Assembly: GCA_024275935.1 (NCBI GenBank)
Contig: JAJRYF010000037.1
Span: 1 to 64,000, forward strand
DNA from: Gammaproteobacteria bacterium
GTDB lineage: Bacteria; Pseudomonadota; Gammaproteobacteria; Xanthomonadales; SZUA-36
Direction of reading: 5' to 3'
DNA: 64,000 bases
The translations under genes and the position numbers were made by a program. Numbering within the stretch: the stretch's first letter is position 1; every line of letters begins with the position of its first letter. The notes beneath the pieces are model-generated. The model searched no databases, had not been told where the DNA came from, and saw only the letters and a program-made list of their open reading frames with translations. Shown here in pieces: positions 1-8,761 of the stretch.

Positions 1-141
1 CATCCATGGGGGCTCTTCACCCGTCCGACCGCCAAGGATGGCGGAAGTGCAGGTTTTGCAGGAGCAAAAACCTGCCATGCGGGTGGAGGTCTCAGGCGAG
101 CACCCAGAATTCATGCTTGAACAGTTAACGGGACAGCAGTG
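1..141 (+). repeat. Palindromic mobile repeat (MITE-like), copy 1, right part only
   Basis: This is the right-hand part of a non-coding element that recurs at 39058-39267 (same strand) and 53367-53627 (opposite strand). It holds two internal hairpins (arms 29-33/40-44 and 49-59/64-75), then the subterminal stretch containing GAATTC, and ends in GTTAACGGGACAGCAGTG at 124-141. The left half lies outside the window. The two-hairpin module is shared with copy 3 and absent from copy 2. No open reading frame or transposase is inside, so it would need a transposase supplied elsewhere. Confidence 0.8.
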
Positions 142-427
142 ATTTAGCTCATAGCAAATAACATGGATTTTATATAGACTGATTAACTCTAGGGCGTTTC
201 GTAAAATATGGAAGTTTTACTAGTTTCGTGACCTCACAAAATACTCTAAAGACACCCACAATAACGGGAATTGTCCCTGCCCCGCTGCTCTCTTTGAAAG
301 CAATGGACTGCCATTTGCATGCTGCTTTTATTTGGGGAATAAAACATACCAGCTTGAAAGACACTGCTTAGCTTGTATTTGAATAACCCTATAAGTTAGA
401 GGCGAATTAAAACAAGGAGTAATAAGC
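142..427. other. Non-coding region upstream of the DUF1800 gene
   Basis: About 290 bases between the mobile repeat and the DUF1800 start. It is AT-rich with no convincing gene; a 64-codon minus-strand frame here has no recognisable features or ribosome site. A possible -10 (TATAAG at 390-395) lies before the plus-strand gene, with no good -35. A clear Shine-Dalgarno, AAGGAGT, sits at 414-420. Confidence 0.5.
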
Positions 428-2224
428 ATGAATATATATCAAAAGAAATATTATCCAGATGCTGTCAAAAAGGCCGGTGCGGCCTCAGTCAGGCCAGCTA
501 AGTTAAATCAAGCACCAAGTACTAAGAACAAATTCAATCGGCCGTTAAAGCCGGCTAAGCAATTGCTTGCCAAACAACTAAATGGCGCTATCCAATTACC
601 TAACATCATCCATCGCGTATTAAGCAAGATGGCTTTTGGCAGTAACTCAAGCGATACGGCCTATATTCAGGCATTACCCGGCGCAACTGACCAAGAGAAG
701 CTGTTGGCATACATTGACGAGCAACTTAGCCCAAACAGCATAGATGACAGCTATACCGAGGCCATATTAAGTGCTTCGGGGTATACCACCTTAAACAAAA
801 CCCGTATCGAGCTCTACCAGGAGCATTTAAGAAGGCCGGACGGGGTAGAAATACCGTGGCAAACGCATATTTTACCAGGCAGAGAAACCCACTTTGCTAC
901 CTTTGTAAGAGCTATAAACAGCAAACGGCAATTATTTGAAACCTTGACAGATTTTTGGCATAACCATTTCAATGTCTATATTGGAACCAACGGAGCTCCG
1001 GCAATGTTTGGCAATTATGATCGAAATGTTATCAGAGCCAATGTTTTGGGGAATTTTAGAGATATGCTATATGCTGTAGCCCAATCAAGCTGCATGCTTA
1101 CTTACTTGGATAATGGGGTTAACGAGCTAAATGCACCAAATGAAAACTACGCCAGAGAAATGCTCGAATTACATACAATTAGTGCAAAAAACTATATGGG
1201 CCATATGCCTTGGGCAGATGTTCCTGTAGACAATGAAGGCAGGCGCATTGGGTATGTAGAAGCTGATGTGCTTGAGTTAGCGCGGGCTTTAACCGGCTGG
1301 TCATTTAGTGGTGCCAGTTGGTGGGACTATCAAAATGGCAACATTGCCACCGGTGAATTTTTATATCGAGATGCATGGCACGACAAAGGCACTAAACGAG
1401 TTATGGGAGTCAACTATAGCTACAATGCTGGCGACCCAATGAGCGATGTAAACGACATCTTTGATATGCTTGCAGAGCACCCCGCAACTGCTGAGTTTCT
1501 TGCCACCAAGTTATGCAAACGGTTTATCAGTGATAACCCTTCGCAAAGCATTATTGACAGTGTCAAAGATACTTTGCATACAAACTGGCAGTCAGCGGAT
1601 CAGATTAAATTGGCTATGGAAGTACTACTCAAGTCTCCTGAGTTCTTAAATACCTGGTCAGAAAAAATCAAACGCCCCTTTGAACGGGCTATTTCTGCTA
1701 TGCGGCAGCTTGAATTTTCTTTCAACTTTAGTCCTAGCGAGTCGTTATCAGGCAGCCTCTATTGGTCTTTCATAAATTCTGGGCAAAGCCCATTTCAATG
1801 GACCTCGCCCAATGGCTACCCGGACACTAAACAGGACTGGCTAGGAGCATCTAGCACCATGTCTACATGGCGATTTGTTCAATGGGTTGCCCGTCTCAGA
1901 GCAGATCCAATCGCTCCAGATCCAGGAGTACCATACAATACCGTTTTAGCGCAAACTCTAGCGCAATTCCCAAACCCCAACGATATTACTGCCAATAATA
2001 TTGTCAATTTCTGGTATGAAAAATCCTGCGGAGTGGTGCCGGATGTTCAAACTCAGGATAGATTGGCAAATTTCATGTCATTTGAGCATGTAGATACCCA
2101 GACTGGCACAGATAGGGATACGCCTATTGATTTAAGTACAAATTCATGGCCTGGCTACAATGAAGATAGATTATATGCAGTAGTTAGCACAATCTTTTTA
2201 ACCACTGAATTTAATTATCGGTGA
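428..2224 (+). CDS. DUF1800 family protein
   Basis: A 598-residue protein of the DUF1800 family, whose biochemical role is not established. The family hallmarks are visible: the N-terminal His-Arg-x-x-x-x-x-x-Phe-Gly segment near residues 62-71, the central NENYAREMLELHT block near residue 240, then LARALTGWS and a C-terminal region with the KRPFE segment. The start is set by AAGGAGT eight bases upstream. No convincing signal peptide or membrane segment is seen; the first 50 residues are Lys/Ala-rich and basic. The next gene, 16 bases downstream, encodes a DUF1501 protein; these two families are very often paired, so they probably act together. Its partner carries a Tat-type signal and this protein does not, so either it travels with the partner or stays inside. 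By eye the region is AT-richer than the core genes that follow. Confidence 0.88.
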   Translation: MNIYQKKYYPDAVKKAGAASVRPAKLNQAPSTKNKFNRPLKPAKQLLAKQLNGAIQLPNIIHRVLSKMAFGSNSSDTAYIQALPGATDQEKLLAYIDEQLSPNSIDDSYTEAILSASGYTTLNKTRIELYQEHLRRPDGVEIPWQTHILPGRETHFATFVRAINSKRQLFETLTDFWHNHFNVYIGTNGAPAMFGNYDRNVIRANVLGNFRDMLYAVAQSSCMLTYLDNGVNELNAPNENYAREMLELHTISAKNYMGHMPWADVPVDNEGRRIGYVEADVLELARALTGWSFSGASWWDYQNGNIATGEFLYRDAWHDKGTKRVMGVNYSYNAGDPMSDVNDIFDMLAEHPATAEFLATKLCKRFISDNPSQSIIDSVKDTLHTNWQSADQIKLAMEVLLKSPEFLNTWSEKIKRPFERAISAMRQLEFSFNFSPSESLSGSLYWSFINSGQSPFQWTSPNGYPDTKQDWLGASSTMSTWRFVQWVARLRADPIAPDPGVPYNTVLAQTLAQFPNPNDITANNIVNFWYEKSCGVVPDVQTQDRLANFMSFEHVDTQTGTDRDTPIDLSTNSWPGYNEDRLYAVVSTIFLTTEFNYR

Positions 2225-2240
2225 TCCGGAGAGATTTAAT

Positions 2241-3569
2241 ATGAAAAAAATTAATCGAAGAAAGTTTCTTAAAAGTTCAGGCCTAATTACTCTTGGGAGC
2301 CTTGGTGGTTTACAAGTCGGATTTGCCAACACCAACCCCAAAAGCACCGCTGCAACCAATAGCAAAGATCTGTTGGTCTATGTATTTCTGAATGGTGGCA
2401 TGGACGGCTTGAATATGGTGCCTCCGCGCTCAGGCGCTGACTATACTGAGTACTCAACAATTTTAAGGCCTGATTTGCATATCAACAACAGCGAGTCACT
2501 AGCCCTAAATGGGGCTGACCTATTTGGTTTGCACCCTGCCGCCACTGCTATGGCAGATTTATTTAATCAAAATAAAATGGCGATTGTTCACGCAACCGGC
2601 CTGAACGAGTCAAACCGCAGCCATTTTGTGGCCACTGCACTGATGGAACTGGGGCTTGAAGGGCAAATCTCTAGCCTGGGTAGTGGCTGGTTAACCAGGT
2701 ATTTCAATTCATCGTTAAACCCTGCCAGCGCACTAATTCCCGCGCTTGTACCTTCATACAACACTACCGATGCAGTTTTAGGTGATCCGGATGCATTGGT
2801 GATGGGTAACCCAAATGAATTTAGTTTGAACCGGGGGTTTTGGGGCTGGGGAGCTGAAATGCAAATGGTACTTGGGGAGTTAAATGAAAACCCGGACACT
2901 CTTGAAAAAGTGGCATCTAATCAGGCATTACTGGCCTCAACAGTGGTTCAGACTATAGACTGGGATGGTTATCTACCAGGAAATTCCGCAGTTTATCCGA
3001 CCGGCAGGCTTGGTGACCAACTAAAAACCGTGGCCCAACTTTATAAAGAAAGCCCGGGACTAGAGGTAGCCTATATACCTTATGGTGGTTGGGATACCCA
3101 TACCAATCAAGGCTCCGGTAATACTGGCACATTTGCAGATTTAACGCTTGGTTTATCTGAAGGGCTAAATGCCCTTTATCAGGACTTGAGTGCCACCCAT
3201 GCAGACAAATTCACCATTATAGTACAAAGTGAATTTGGTAGAAGAGCCTATCAAAATGGTGCTAATAGTACCGATCACGGTTATGGCAACCCTATGTTTC
3301 TTATTGGTGACAGTGTTGTTGGTGGTTTCCATGGCCAATTTCCCGGGTTACTACCTAATCAGTTATTTGAGGGTCAGGATGTTAGCGCAACCGTAGATTA
3401 CCGTGATGTGGTTAGTGAGGTTTTGCTAAAGCGTATGCACAACCGCTTTCTTGGCCATATATTTTCCGGCTATGACAACTATACAGAGCTGGGGGTGATT
3501 GCAGGCACAGGACTAACGCCAGTTTTTGAGTTTGATTACGATAGAATTTTCAAAGGTGGGTTTGAATAA
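2241..3569 (+). CDS. DUF1501 family protein with Tat-type signal and C-terminal GFE
   Basis: A 442-residue DUF1501 protein, a family related to the alkaline phosphatase/sulfatase fold but without an assigned reaction. The N-terminus has a twin-arginine motif (NRRKFLKSSG, residues 5-14) followed by a Gly/Leu stretch and an alanine-containing cleavage region, so export by Tat is likely. Inside are the family segments with LNGGMDGLN near residue 52 and GGWDTH near residue 280, and a late SEFGRR segment near 330. GGAGA precedes the ATG, and the gene is 16 bases after the DUF1800 gene, so they form an operon. The protein ends RIFKGGFE; the same Gly-Phe-Glu end recurs in the secreted proteins at 42298-45177. 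Its stop lies only six bases from the end of convergent dinB. Confidence 0.88.
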   Translation: MKKINRRKFLKSSGLITLGSLGGLQVGFANTNPKSTAATNSKDLLVYVFLNGGMDGLNMVPPRSGADYTEYSTILRPDLHINNSESLALNGADLFGLHPAATAMADLFNQNKMAIVHATGLNESNRSHFVATALMELGLEGQISSLGSGWLTRYFNSSLNPASALIPALVPSYNTTDAVLGDPDALVMGNPNEFSLNRGFWGWGAEMQMVLGELNENPDTLEKVASNQALLASTVVQTIDWDGYLPGNSAVYPTGRLGDQLKTVAQLYKESPGLEVAYIPYGGWDTHTNQGSGNTGTFADLTLGLSEGLNALYQDLSATHADKFTIIVQSEFGRRAYQNGANSTDHGYGNPMFLIGDSVVGGFHGQFPGLLPNQLFEGQDVSATVDYRDVVSEVLLKRMHNRFLGHIFSGYDNYTELGVIAGTGLTPVFEFDYDRIFKGGFE

Positions 3570-3575
3570 GTATTT

Positions 3576-4748
3576 TTATGGTTTTTTGGAATCTGCAGGG
3601 TACAACTTGCCAAGTGCTGGCACAACTCCACGGTCGCCAAATTTTTTATTTATTTGGTCAAGGGTAGCTTCAATGCTCGGGATTTTGTCCGAGCTGCTTA
3701 ATTGCAACTCCAGACCACTAGCCCCTACTCCCAGTAAGCGCACCGGAACTGCGCAGTTATCTGCTTGCCATTTCAATAGCAAAGCTTTACTAATTTGATA
3801 CAAAGATTTTCCAGACTGAGTGCCGACTTTCAAAGTTATTCTACGAGTATAAGTTTGGAATCTGGAGTTTCTTACTTTCAGAATAATCACCCGGGCCAGA
3901 TAGTTGTTTTGCCTTAAACGCCTGCCAACTTTTTCAGACAAGCGTTGTAGCACTGCCAGCATATCCTGCCGGGCTGTCAGGTCGGTGCTAAAAGTTTGTT
4001 CATGACTAATTGATTTCTCTTTTCTATACGGAATAACTTCGCGGCTATCCTCCCCACGAGCTAGGGCCTGATAATGCCTACTCTGCGAGCCTAATGGCCC
4101 GGCAAGCAGGTGGCTATCAGCTTTGCGTAGTTGCCCGATAGTTAGAACCCCTACCCGGTTCAACCGCTGGGCGGTTTTTGGGCCCACCCCCCATACCCTT
4201 TTGACCGGCATCGGATCAAGGAAGGCCTGGGTATCTTTTGGAACTGGATAAAAACCATCTGGCTTATCAACATCAGAAGCAAGTTTTGCCAGAAACTTAT
4301 TTGTTGCCATGCCCACAGAGGCAACCAGGCTAAGCTCCGTCAAAATCCGTGATTTAAGCATTCTGCCGATGGTTTCAATATCCCCCAATAATTTAAGGCT
4401 GGCAGTAACATCGAGAAAAGCCTCATCCAGGGACAAGCCTTCAACTTGTGGGGTTACCTGATAAAAAATGGAGAAAATCTCAGCTGAAATTTCTTGATAA
4501 CGATTCATTCGGCCGGGGCAATAGATACCGTTGGGGCATTTACGCCTGGCAATAGCGGTGGGCATGGCCGAGTACACGCCAAACTTTCTGGCAGCATAAT
4601 TTGACGCTACAACTACTCCTCTAGCGCCTAAACCGGCAACTATTACCGGCTGGCCAATATATTCCGGGTTATCCAACTCTTCTACGGAGGCAAAGAAAGC
4701 ATCCATATCTACATGGATGATGGCTCGTTGGTGCGACCGGGAAGTCAC
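3576..4748 (-). CDS. dinB: DNA polymerase IV (Y-family translesion polymerase)
   Basis: A 390-residue Y-family polymerase that copies past damaged bases. The catalytic metal ligands are visible: Asp14 in the VDMDAFFASVEE motif and Asp108-Glu109 in SLDEAFLDVT. A helix-hairpin-helix region follows (VWGVGPKTAQRLNRVG), then the little-finger domain from about residue 240. It is slightly longer than E. coli DinB (351). Start is GTG at 4748, overlapping the pilZ stop by four bases, so it is translationally coupled to the holB-pilZ run; placement at the end of this operon is unusual. No strong canonical beta-clamp motif is obvious at the C-terminus, although a LELQLSSSD segment lies near residue 353. 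No LexA box is seen directly upstream because the start lies inside pilZ. Confidence 0.95.
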   Translation of the reverse strand: MTSRSHQRAIIHVDMDAFFASVEELDNPEYIGQPVIVAGLGARGVVVASNYAARKFGVYSAMPTAIARRKCPNGIYCPGRMNRYQEISAEIFSIFYQVTPQVEGLSLDEAFLDVTASLKLLGDIETIGRMLKSRILTELSLVASVGMATNKFLAKLASDVDKPDGFYPVPKDTQAFLDPMPVKRVWGVGPKTAQRLNRVGVLTIGQLRKADSHLLAGPLGSQSRHYQALARGEDSREVIPYRKEKSISHEQTFSTDLTARQDMLAVLQRLSEKVGRRLRQNNYLARVIILKVRNSRFQTYTRRITLKVGTQSGKSLYQISKALLLKWQADNCAVPVRLLGVGASGLELQLSSSDKIPSIEATLDQINKKFGDRGVVPALGKLYPADSKKP

Positions 4749-5086
4749 ATTGTGTGAGTTTTTTTCTCGCTGGTGAGCATTCCCGCCAGGTGCTTATCAA
4801 TAACTGCACGAGCATGATCACCATCTGGGGTTTCAGCAAATTGTACGCCTATACCGGCTTTGCGGTTGCCCTGTGAGCCCATCGGGGTTATCCATACAAC
4901 TTTTCCCGGAATTGGCAGTCGCTCTTCAAGATCCATTAGTGTCAGTAGCAGAAAAACTTCATCGCCTAGCTGAAATTGTTTATTGCTAGGCACGAACAGA
5001 CCGCCACCTTCAATAAATGACATATAGGTTTTATAAAGCGCATCACGGTCCAAAATTGATACCGATAAAATCCCTGTTTGTGTCAT
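4745..5086 (-). CDS. pilZ: Type IV pilus assembly protein PilZ
   Basis: A 113-residue stand-alone PilZ domain. In Pseudomonas and Xanthomonas this protein is needed for type IV pilus biogenesis and works with PilB and FimX-like proteins rather than binding cyclic di-GMP itself. The sequence keeps the GGGLFVPS, LGDEVFLLL and GKVVWITP blocks and the RKAGIGVQF strand. The Arg-rich cyclic-di-GMP motif at the N-terminus is absent, as in PilZ itself. It lies downstream of holB, the classic Pseudomonas order, but separated here by about 190 bases containing an inverted-repeat element. It ends within the dinB start. Together with PilF further on, it indicates the organism makes type IV pili. Confidence 0.93.
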   Translation of the reverse strand: MTQTGILSVSILDRDALYKTYMSFIEGGGLFVPSNKQFQLGDEVFLLLTLMDLEERLPIPGKVVWITPMGSQGNRKAGIGVQFAETPDGDHARAVIDKHLAGMLTSEKKTHTM

Positions 5087-5130
5087 TATTTATGCTCCTT
5101 TATATTCCCAAAACTAAATTATTTAATTTC

Positions 5131-5279
5131 TACCCCAATCACCAGATAGAAACACGGATGCTGCACATACTGTTGATTCCACAGTGAAACCAATATGATA
5201 TGCACGAATGCAGCGATTGCAGGATGTAAAAGAGCTGTCATACACATCATATCGCGCCTCTATCTGAGGATTGGGGTAC
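5131..5279. repeat. Small inverted-repeat element between holB and pilZ
   Basis: The 19-base arms TACCCCAATCaccAGATAG (5131-5149) and its near-perfect complement at 5261-5279 face each other across about 110 bases. Both arms are bordered by a TA dinucleotide, the kind of target used by IS630/Tc1-like elements. There is no coding capacity inside. The right arm runs into the first base of the holB stop codon, so the element may have supplied the end of holB. Related copies were not found in this window. Confidence 0.55.
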
Positions 5280-6265
5280 TACTCTTGTACCCATTGTAGC
5301 AACCATTGCTGAAATAGTAAGTCTTGGCGTAAAGCGGTATCCTGACTTCGATAACCGGCGACTGCTAATTTCTGCAAATGAATGACCTTATCCAATGAAT
5401 ACTCTGGCCTGGTATCACTAACTGCCGTGGCAATCGGGTCGCTACCAGCCTGCTTACTCACCCGACTGCGAATTATATCCTGCAACCACTGACTCAGCCA
5501 CAACCACACCAGCGGCCTGCCTAACTCCGTGCCAAGTTTTACCCATTCGGTGGCCACCTGGTTTGCACCTAGCTGCCCACGAGCGCTTTTAAGCAAGGCA
5601 ACGCCTACTGACCTACGCACTGGCAATAATTCCTGTTGCAAGTACTCCAGAGCCGACAGGGGCAGCCCTCTGGCCGCCAAGATAGCGCTCTGTCTTTGTT
5701 CAGCAGGGTAATCTTGGGCCTCCAGCCAAGTATCTACAATCTGAGCTTCAGCTACTGCCAGAGTGTATTTTTGGCAGCGACTGCGAATAGTAGCCAGCAA
5801 ACTTGCCGGCTCGCAACTGGCCAAAATTATATAAGCATCTCCAGCTGGCTCTTCCAGTGTCTTCAGTAGTGCATTGGCAGCAGCCAGGTTCATTTTCTCT
5901 GCCGGCCAAATAATCGCTACTTTATTTCTGGCTATGCCAGGGGTTAATGTCATCTGGCGCACAAAGTCACGAACTTGATCGACTTTAATTACTTTACTAT
6001 CTGCTGCAGGACTCAGGCTAAATACATCCGGGTGGCTACCTGCAGCGAGTAACTTACAGTTACGGCACTGACCACAAGCCAGCCCGGTATCAGACTGTAT
6101 TTCGGTGCAAATCAGTCTGCCAGCCAAGGCACCAGCCAATTCCTCGACCCCCGAATGCGCAGGACTGGCCAACATAATTGCATGTGGTAACCGTGGCTGT
6201 TGCAACTGCTGCCAAACTGCCTGTTGCCAAGGATAAACTTGGCCCATACCGGTCACTTGGCTCAT
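5279..6265 (-). CDS. holB: DNA polymerase III subunit delta prime
   Basis: A 328-residue clamp-loader subunit of the replicative polymerase, close to the E. coli length (334). Visible are the cysteine-rich zinc module (CGQCRNCKLL, preceded by a Cys about nine residues earlier), the KVAIIWPAEKMN strand, the ANALLKTLEEP sensor region and the SRC motif (TIRSRCQKY). The P-loop is degenerate, as expected for delta prime, which does not hydrolyse ATP. The start overlaps the tmk stop by four bases (ATGA). The 3' end coincides with an inverted-repeat element, so the last residue or two may not be ancestral. Confidence 0.95.
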   Translation of the reverse strand: MSQVTGMGQVYPWQQAVWQQLQQPRLPHAIMLASPAHSGVEELAGALAGRLICTEIQSDTGLACGQCRNCKLLAAGSHPDVFSLSPAADSKVIKVDQVRDFVRQMTLTPGIARNKVAIIWPAEKMNLAAANALLKTLEEPAGDAYIILASCEPASLLATIRSRCQKYTLAVAEAQIVDTWLEAQDYPAEQRQSAILAARGLPLSALEYLQQELLPVRRSVGVALLKSARGQLGANQVATEWVKLGTELGRPLVWLWLSQWLQDIIRSRVSKQAGSDPIATAVSDTRPEYSLDKVIHLQKLAVAGYRSQDTALRQDLLFQQWLLQWVQE

Positions 6266-6879
6266 GCTAGTTGTTCCAATTTTGCTATCACTTGCTTGCG
6301 CACTGAATTCTGGTTGCCTGCGGAATCAATAATTGCAATCCTCTCAGGGTACTGCCCAGCGCGGAGTAGATATGCTTTGCGGACTCGCTCAAAGAACGCC
6401 TGCTGCTCTGATTCAAAGCGGTCTGGCTTACCAGTCCTGCGGGCGCGTTTAAGGCCTAGCCTCACCGGCACATCCAACAGCAAGGTCAGGTTCGGCTGTA
6501 ATTGCCCAAGCACCATTTTTTCAAGCTTGGCAATATCTGCCTCAGGAAGCCCGCGACCACCACCCTGGTAGGCGTAACTGGCATCTACAAAGCGATCACA
6601 AATTACAGTTTTGCCAGACTCTAATGCAGGTAATATTACTTCTGCTAACAATTGCGCCCGCGAGGCGAACATTAACAATAATTCCGTATGCGCCAACATT
6701 CCTGCCCGCTTTCTATCTAATAAGATTCTACGAATTGCCTCACCAGTCGGTGTGCCGCCTGGTTCACGACAACAAACTACGGTTTCGCCGCGTTGTTCCA
6801 GCCATTCACGCAGATAGCGTATCAGACTTGATTTGCCAGCGCCTTCGCTACCTTCAAGAGTAATTAACCGACCTTTCAT
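6262..6879 (-). CDS. tmk: Thymidylate kinase
   Basis: A 205-residue kinase that converts dTMP to dTDP. The P-loop GSEGAGKSS is at residues 10-18, the REPGGTPTGEAIR substrate segment at about 38-50, and the DR(F) motif in VICDRFVDASYAYQGGGRG near residue 95. The lid region follows (RRTGKPDRFESE). Length is normal for the family. It overlaps mltG upstream and holB downstream by four bases each, so the three are translated as a coupled set. Confidence 0.97.
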   Translation of the reverse strand: MKGRLITLEGSEGAGKSSLIRYLREWLEQRGETVVCCREPGGTPTGEAIRRILLDRKRAGMLAHTELLLMFASRAQLLAEVILPALESGKTVICDRFVDASYAYQGGGRGLPEADIAKLEKMVLGQLQPNLTLLLDVPVRLGLKRARRTGKPDRFESEQQAFFERVRKAYLLRAGQYPERIAIIDSAGNQNSVRKQVIAKLEQLA

Positions 6880-7874
6880 TTGCGCCTCAGCATTTTTTGC
6901 ACAGCCTTATTATGTTCAGCATAGGTGTCCGAGAATTTATGTCCGCCGCTACCGTCTGCCACAAAATACAAACTGTTGCCTGCTGCTGGCTGGGCGACTG
7001 CCTGAATTGAAGCGGCTCCTGGTAATGCAATCGGGGTTGGCGGCAAACCATGTCTGGTGTAAGTGTTATATGGGGTGTCGGTGCGTAAATCCTTACGCCT
7101 GATATCGCCATCGAAGCTCGCGCCAATGCCATAAATTACGGTTGGGTCTGTTTGCAGGCGCATACCCTGTTGCAAGCGCCGGATAAAAACTCCGGCTACC
7201 TGCTCTCTTTCGGCAGCAACAGCGGTTTCTTTTTCTACAATAGATGCCAGAATCAACATTTCATAGGAGCTGTCCAATGGCAGCCCTGACTGCTTTGCTT
7301 GCCAGTGCTGCTCCAATACCACTTGCATAGCGGTATGTGCCTGACGCAGAATATCCAGATTGCTATCCCCGCGAATAAAGCTGTAGGTTTCTGGTAAAAA
7401 CCAACCTTCCAGGTTAGTTTCGTCCAAACCCAATAAATCTGGCAGTTTATCAGTTGCGTTTTCAGGCAACTGCTGCTGCAAGCGGGTATCCGCCCTTAAA
7501 GCGATTATTAAGTCGCTTAGTCGCCAGCCCTCAACGATAGTGAAACTATGGTTGATTACCTTGCCACTAGTAAGTTGCTGCAACCAATCTTGTGGGGTGA
7601 GGCCTGGTAACAGCTGATATTCACCAGCTTGAATATGTTGGCTTTGAACCCGGCTTAAAATACGCCATGGCCAGCGCTTTTCGCTTACCCCTGTGGCAAT
7701 CAGTTTATTTACCATGGCGGCATAACTACTGCCGCGAGGTATGTCAATATTAAGCCCTTGTTCCGGGACGGTTAATGGCTGTTGTAAAAACTGTTGATAC
7801 TCTTTCCATACCCAGACACTCGCCAATAGCAACACCAAGAGCATACTTGCAAATATTAGCAATAATTTCTTCAT
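6876..7874 (-). CDS. mltG: Endolytic murein transglycosylase MltG
   Basis: A 332-residue inner-membrane lytic transglycosylase of the YceG family, which cuts nascent glycan strands and ends their elongation. A single N-terminal membrane segment spans about residues 3-24. The LysM-like segment follows, and the catalytic Glu lies in LASIVEKETA near residue 212; the conserved LQTDPTVIYG and GLPPTPIALPG blocks are present. Four-base overlaps link it to pabC and tmk. The order pabC-mltG-tmk-holB is the common gammaproteobacterial arrangement. Confidence 0.96.
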   Translation of the reverse strand: MKKLLLIFASMLLVLLLASVWVWKEYQQFLQQPLTVPEQGLNIDIPRGSSYAAMVNKLIATGVSEKRWPWRILSRVQSQHIQAGEYQLLPGLTPQDWLQQLTSGKVINHSFTIVEGWRLSDLIIALRADTRLQQQLPENATDKLPDLLGLDETNLEGWFLPETYSFIRGDSNLDILRQAHTAMQVVLEQHWQAKQSGLPLDSSYEMLILASIVEKETAVAAEREQVAGVFIRRLQQGMRLQTDPTVIYGIGASFDGDIRRKDLRTDTPYNTYTRHGLPPTPIALPGAASIQAVAQPAAGNSLYFVADGSGGHKFSDTYAEHNKAVQKMLRRK

Positions 7875-8698
7875 GCCGGTCTTGCCAATAATGGTGATTG
7901 TAATGCTAGCCAGTCTTGCAACTGCCTGGTAACCGGGCCGATATCAAATTCCCAATCAGCAATTTTAGTAACTGGCCAAATGCCCCGGATGCTATTACAA
8001 ATAAAGACCTCATCGGCTTCACTTAATAGCTCCTGAGTTACGCGTCGTTTCTCACAACGGAAACCAAACTCTTGTAGTAGCGCGGCGCGAGTAACCCCAT
8101 GAACGCCACAGCGATCAAGTCGCGGGGTTATCAATTGCTCGCCAAAGGCTAGAAATATATTCGCACTGACTGCAGAAATAACAAAACCACCATGATCCAG
8201 CAACAAGCCTTCACCAGCATTTAGCACCACCGGCTCAGTTGCGGCTATTACCTGCTCAAGCCGGTTACTGTGCTTAATCGCCGCCAGAGTACGATTGTGT
8301 ACCAGCCGGTAGTCGGCAATCGGCATTTCAATGCCTTTTAAGCGTGGCAACTCGACCGCCTCAGGCCATGGCTGGCAACTAATTATACGGCGCCCCACTG
8401 CAGGACTTGTAAGTGAGTAGCCGTGCTCGCTGTCGCCCGCGGTTAAGCAAATTCTAACCACACTTATAAGCTTTCCGGCACATACAGTTTGCAAGTCACT
8501 CAGCAAGGTGGTTTTATCTGGCATCTGTAAGCCCAGGCGTTTACACCCAGCAGCTAAGCGTTCCAGGTGCAAGTCCCAGAAAACCGGATTGCCAGACTTA
8601 CAGGCGATGGTTTCAAATACTCCATGCCCATACAAAAACCCCCGGTCAGTAACCGGCACTAGATTGGATATCTCGCCATCTATCAGACAGTCATGCAT
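7871..8698 (-). CDS. pabC: Aminodeoxychorismate lyase
   Basis: A 275-residue class IV PLP aminotransferase-fold enzyme that releases pyruvate from aminodeoxychorismate to give p-aminobenzoate for folate. The GFLYGHGVFET motif is near residue 20, the PLP lysine is in AAIKHSNRLEQ near residue 143, and the phosphate-binding VSANIF segment is near 185. The chosen ATG at 8698 gives the standard start (MHDCLIDGE). It is preceded 63 bases upstream by pabB, its pathway partner, and overlaps mltG by four bases. Confidence 0.94.
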   Translation of the reverse strand: MHDCLIDGEISNLVPVTDRGFLYGHGVFETIACKSGNPVFWDLHLERLAAGCKRLGLQMPDKTTLLSDLQTVCAGKLISVVRICLTAGDSEHGYSLTSPAVGRRIISCQPWPEAVELPRLKGIEMPIADYRLVHNRTLAAIKHSNRLEQVIAATEPVVLNAGEGLLLDHGGFVISAVSANIFLAFGEQLITPRLDRCGVHGVTRAALLQEFGFRCEKRRVTQELLSEADEVFICNSIRGIWPVTKIADWEFDIGPVTRQLQDWLALQSPLLARPA

Positions 8699-8761
8699 GT
8701 GTTAGCTCAAATCTCTCATTTATTCCTTGCTGCTCACTTTATCACTTTCATTTATCACCGC

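Noticed and set aside
170-364. 64-codon minus-strand frame next to the mobile repeat
   Set aside because: No ribosome site, no recognisable family, and it sits in an AT-rich spacer.
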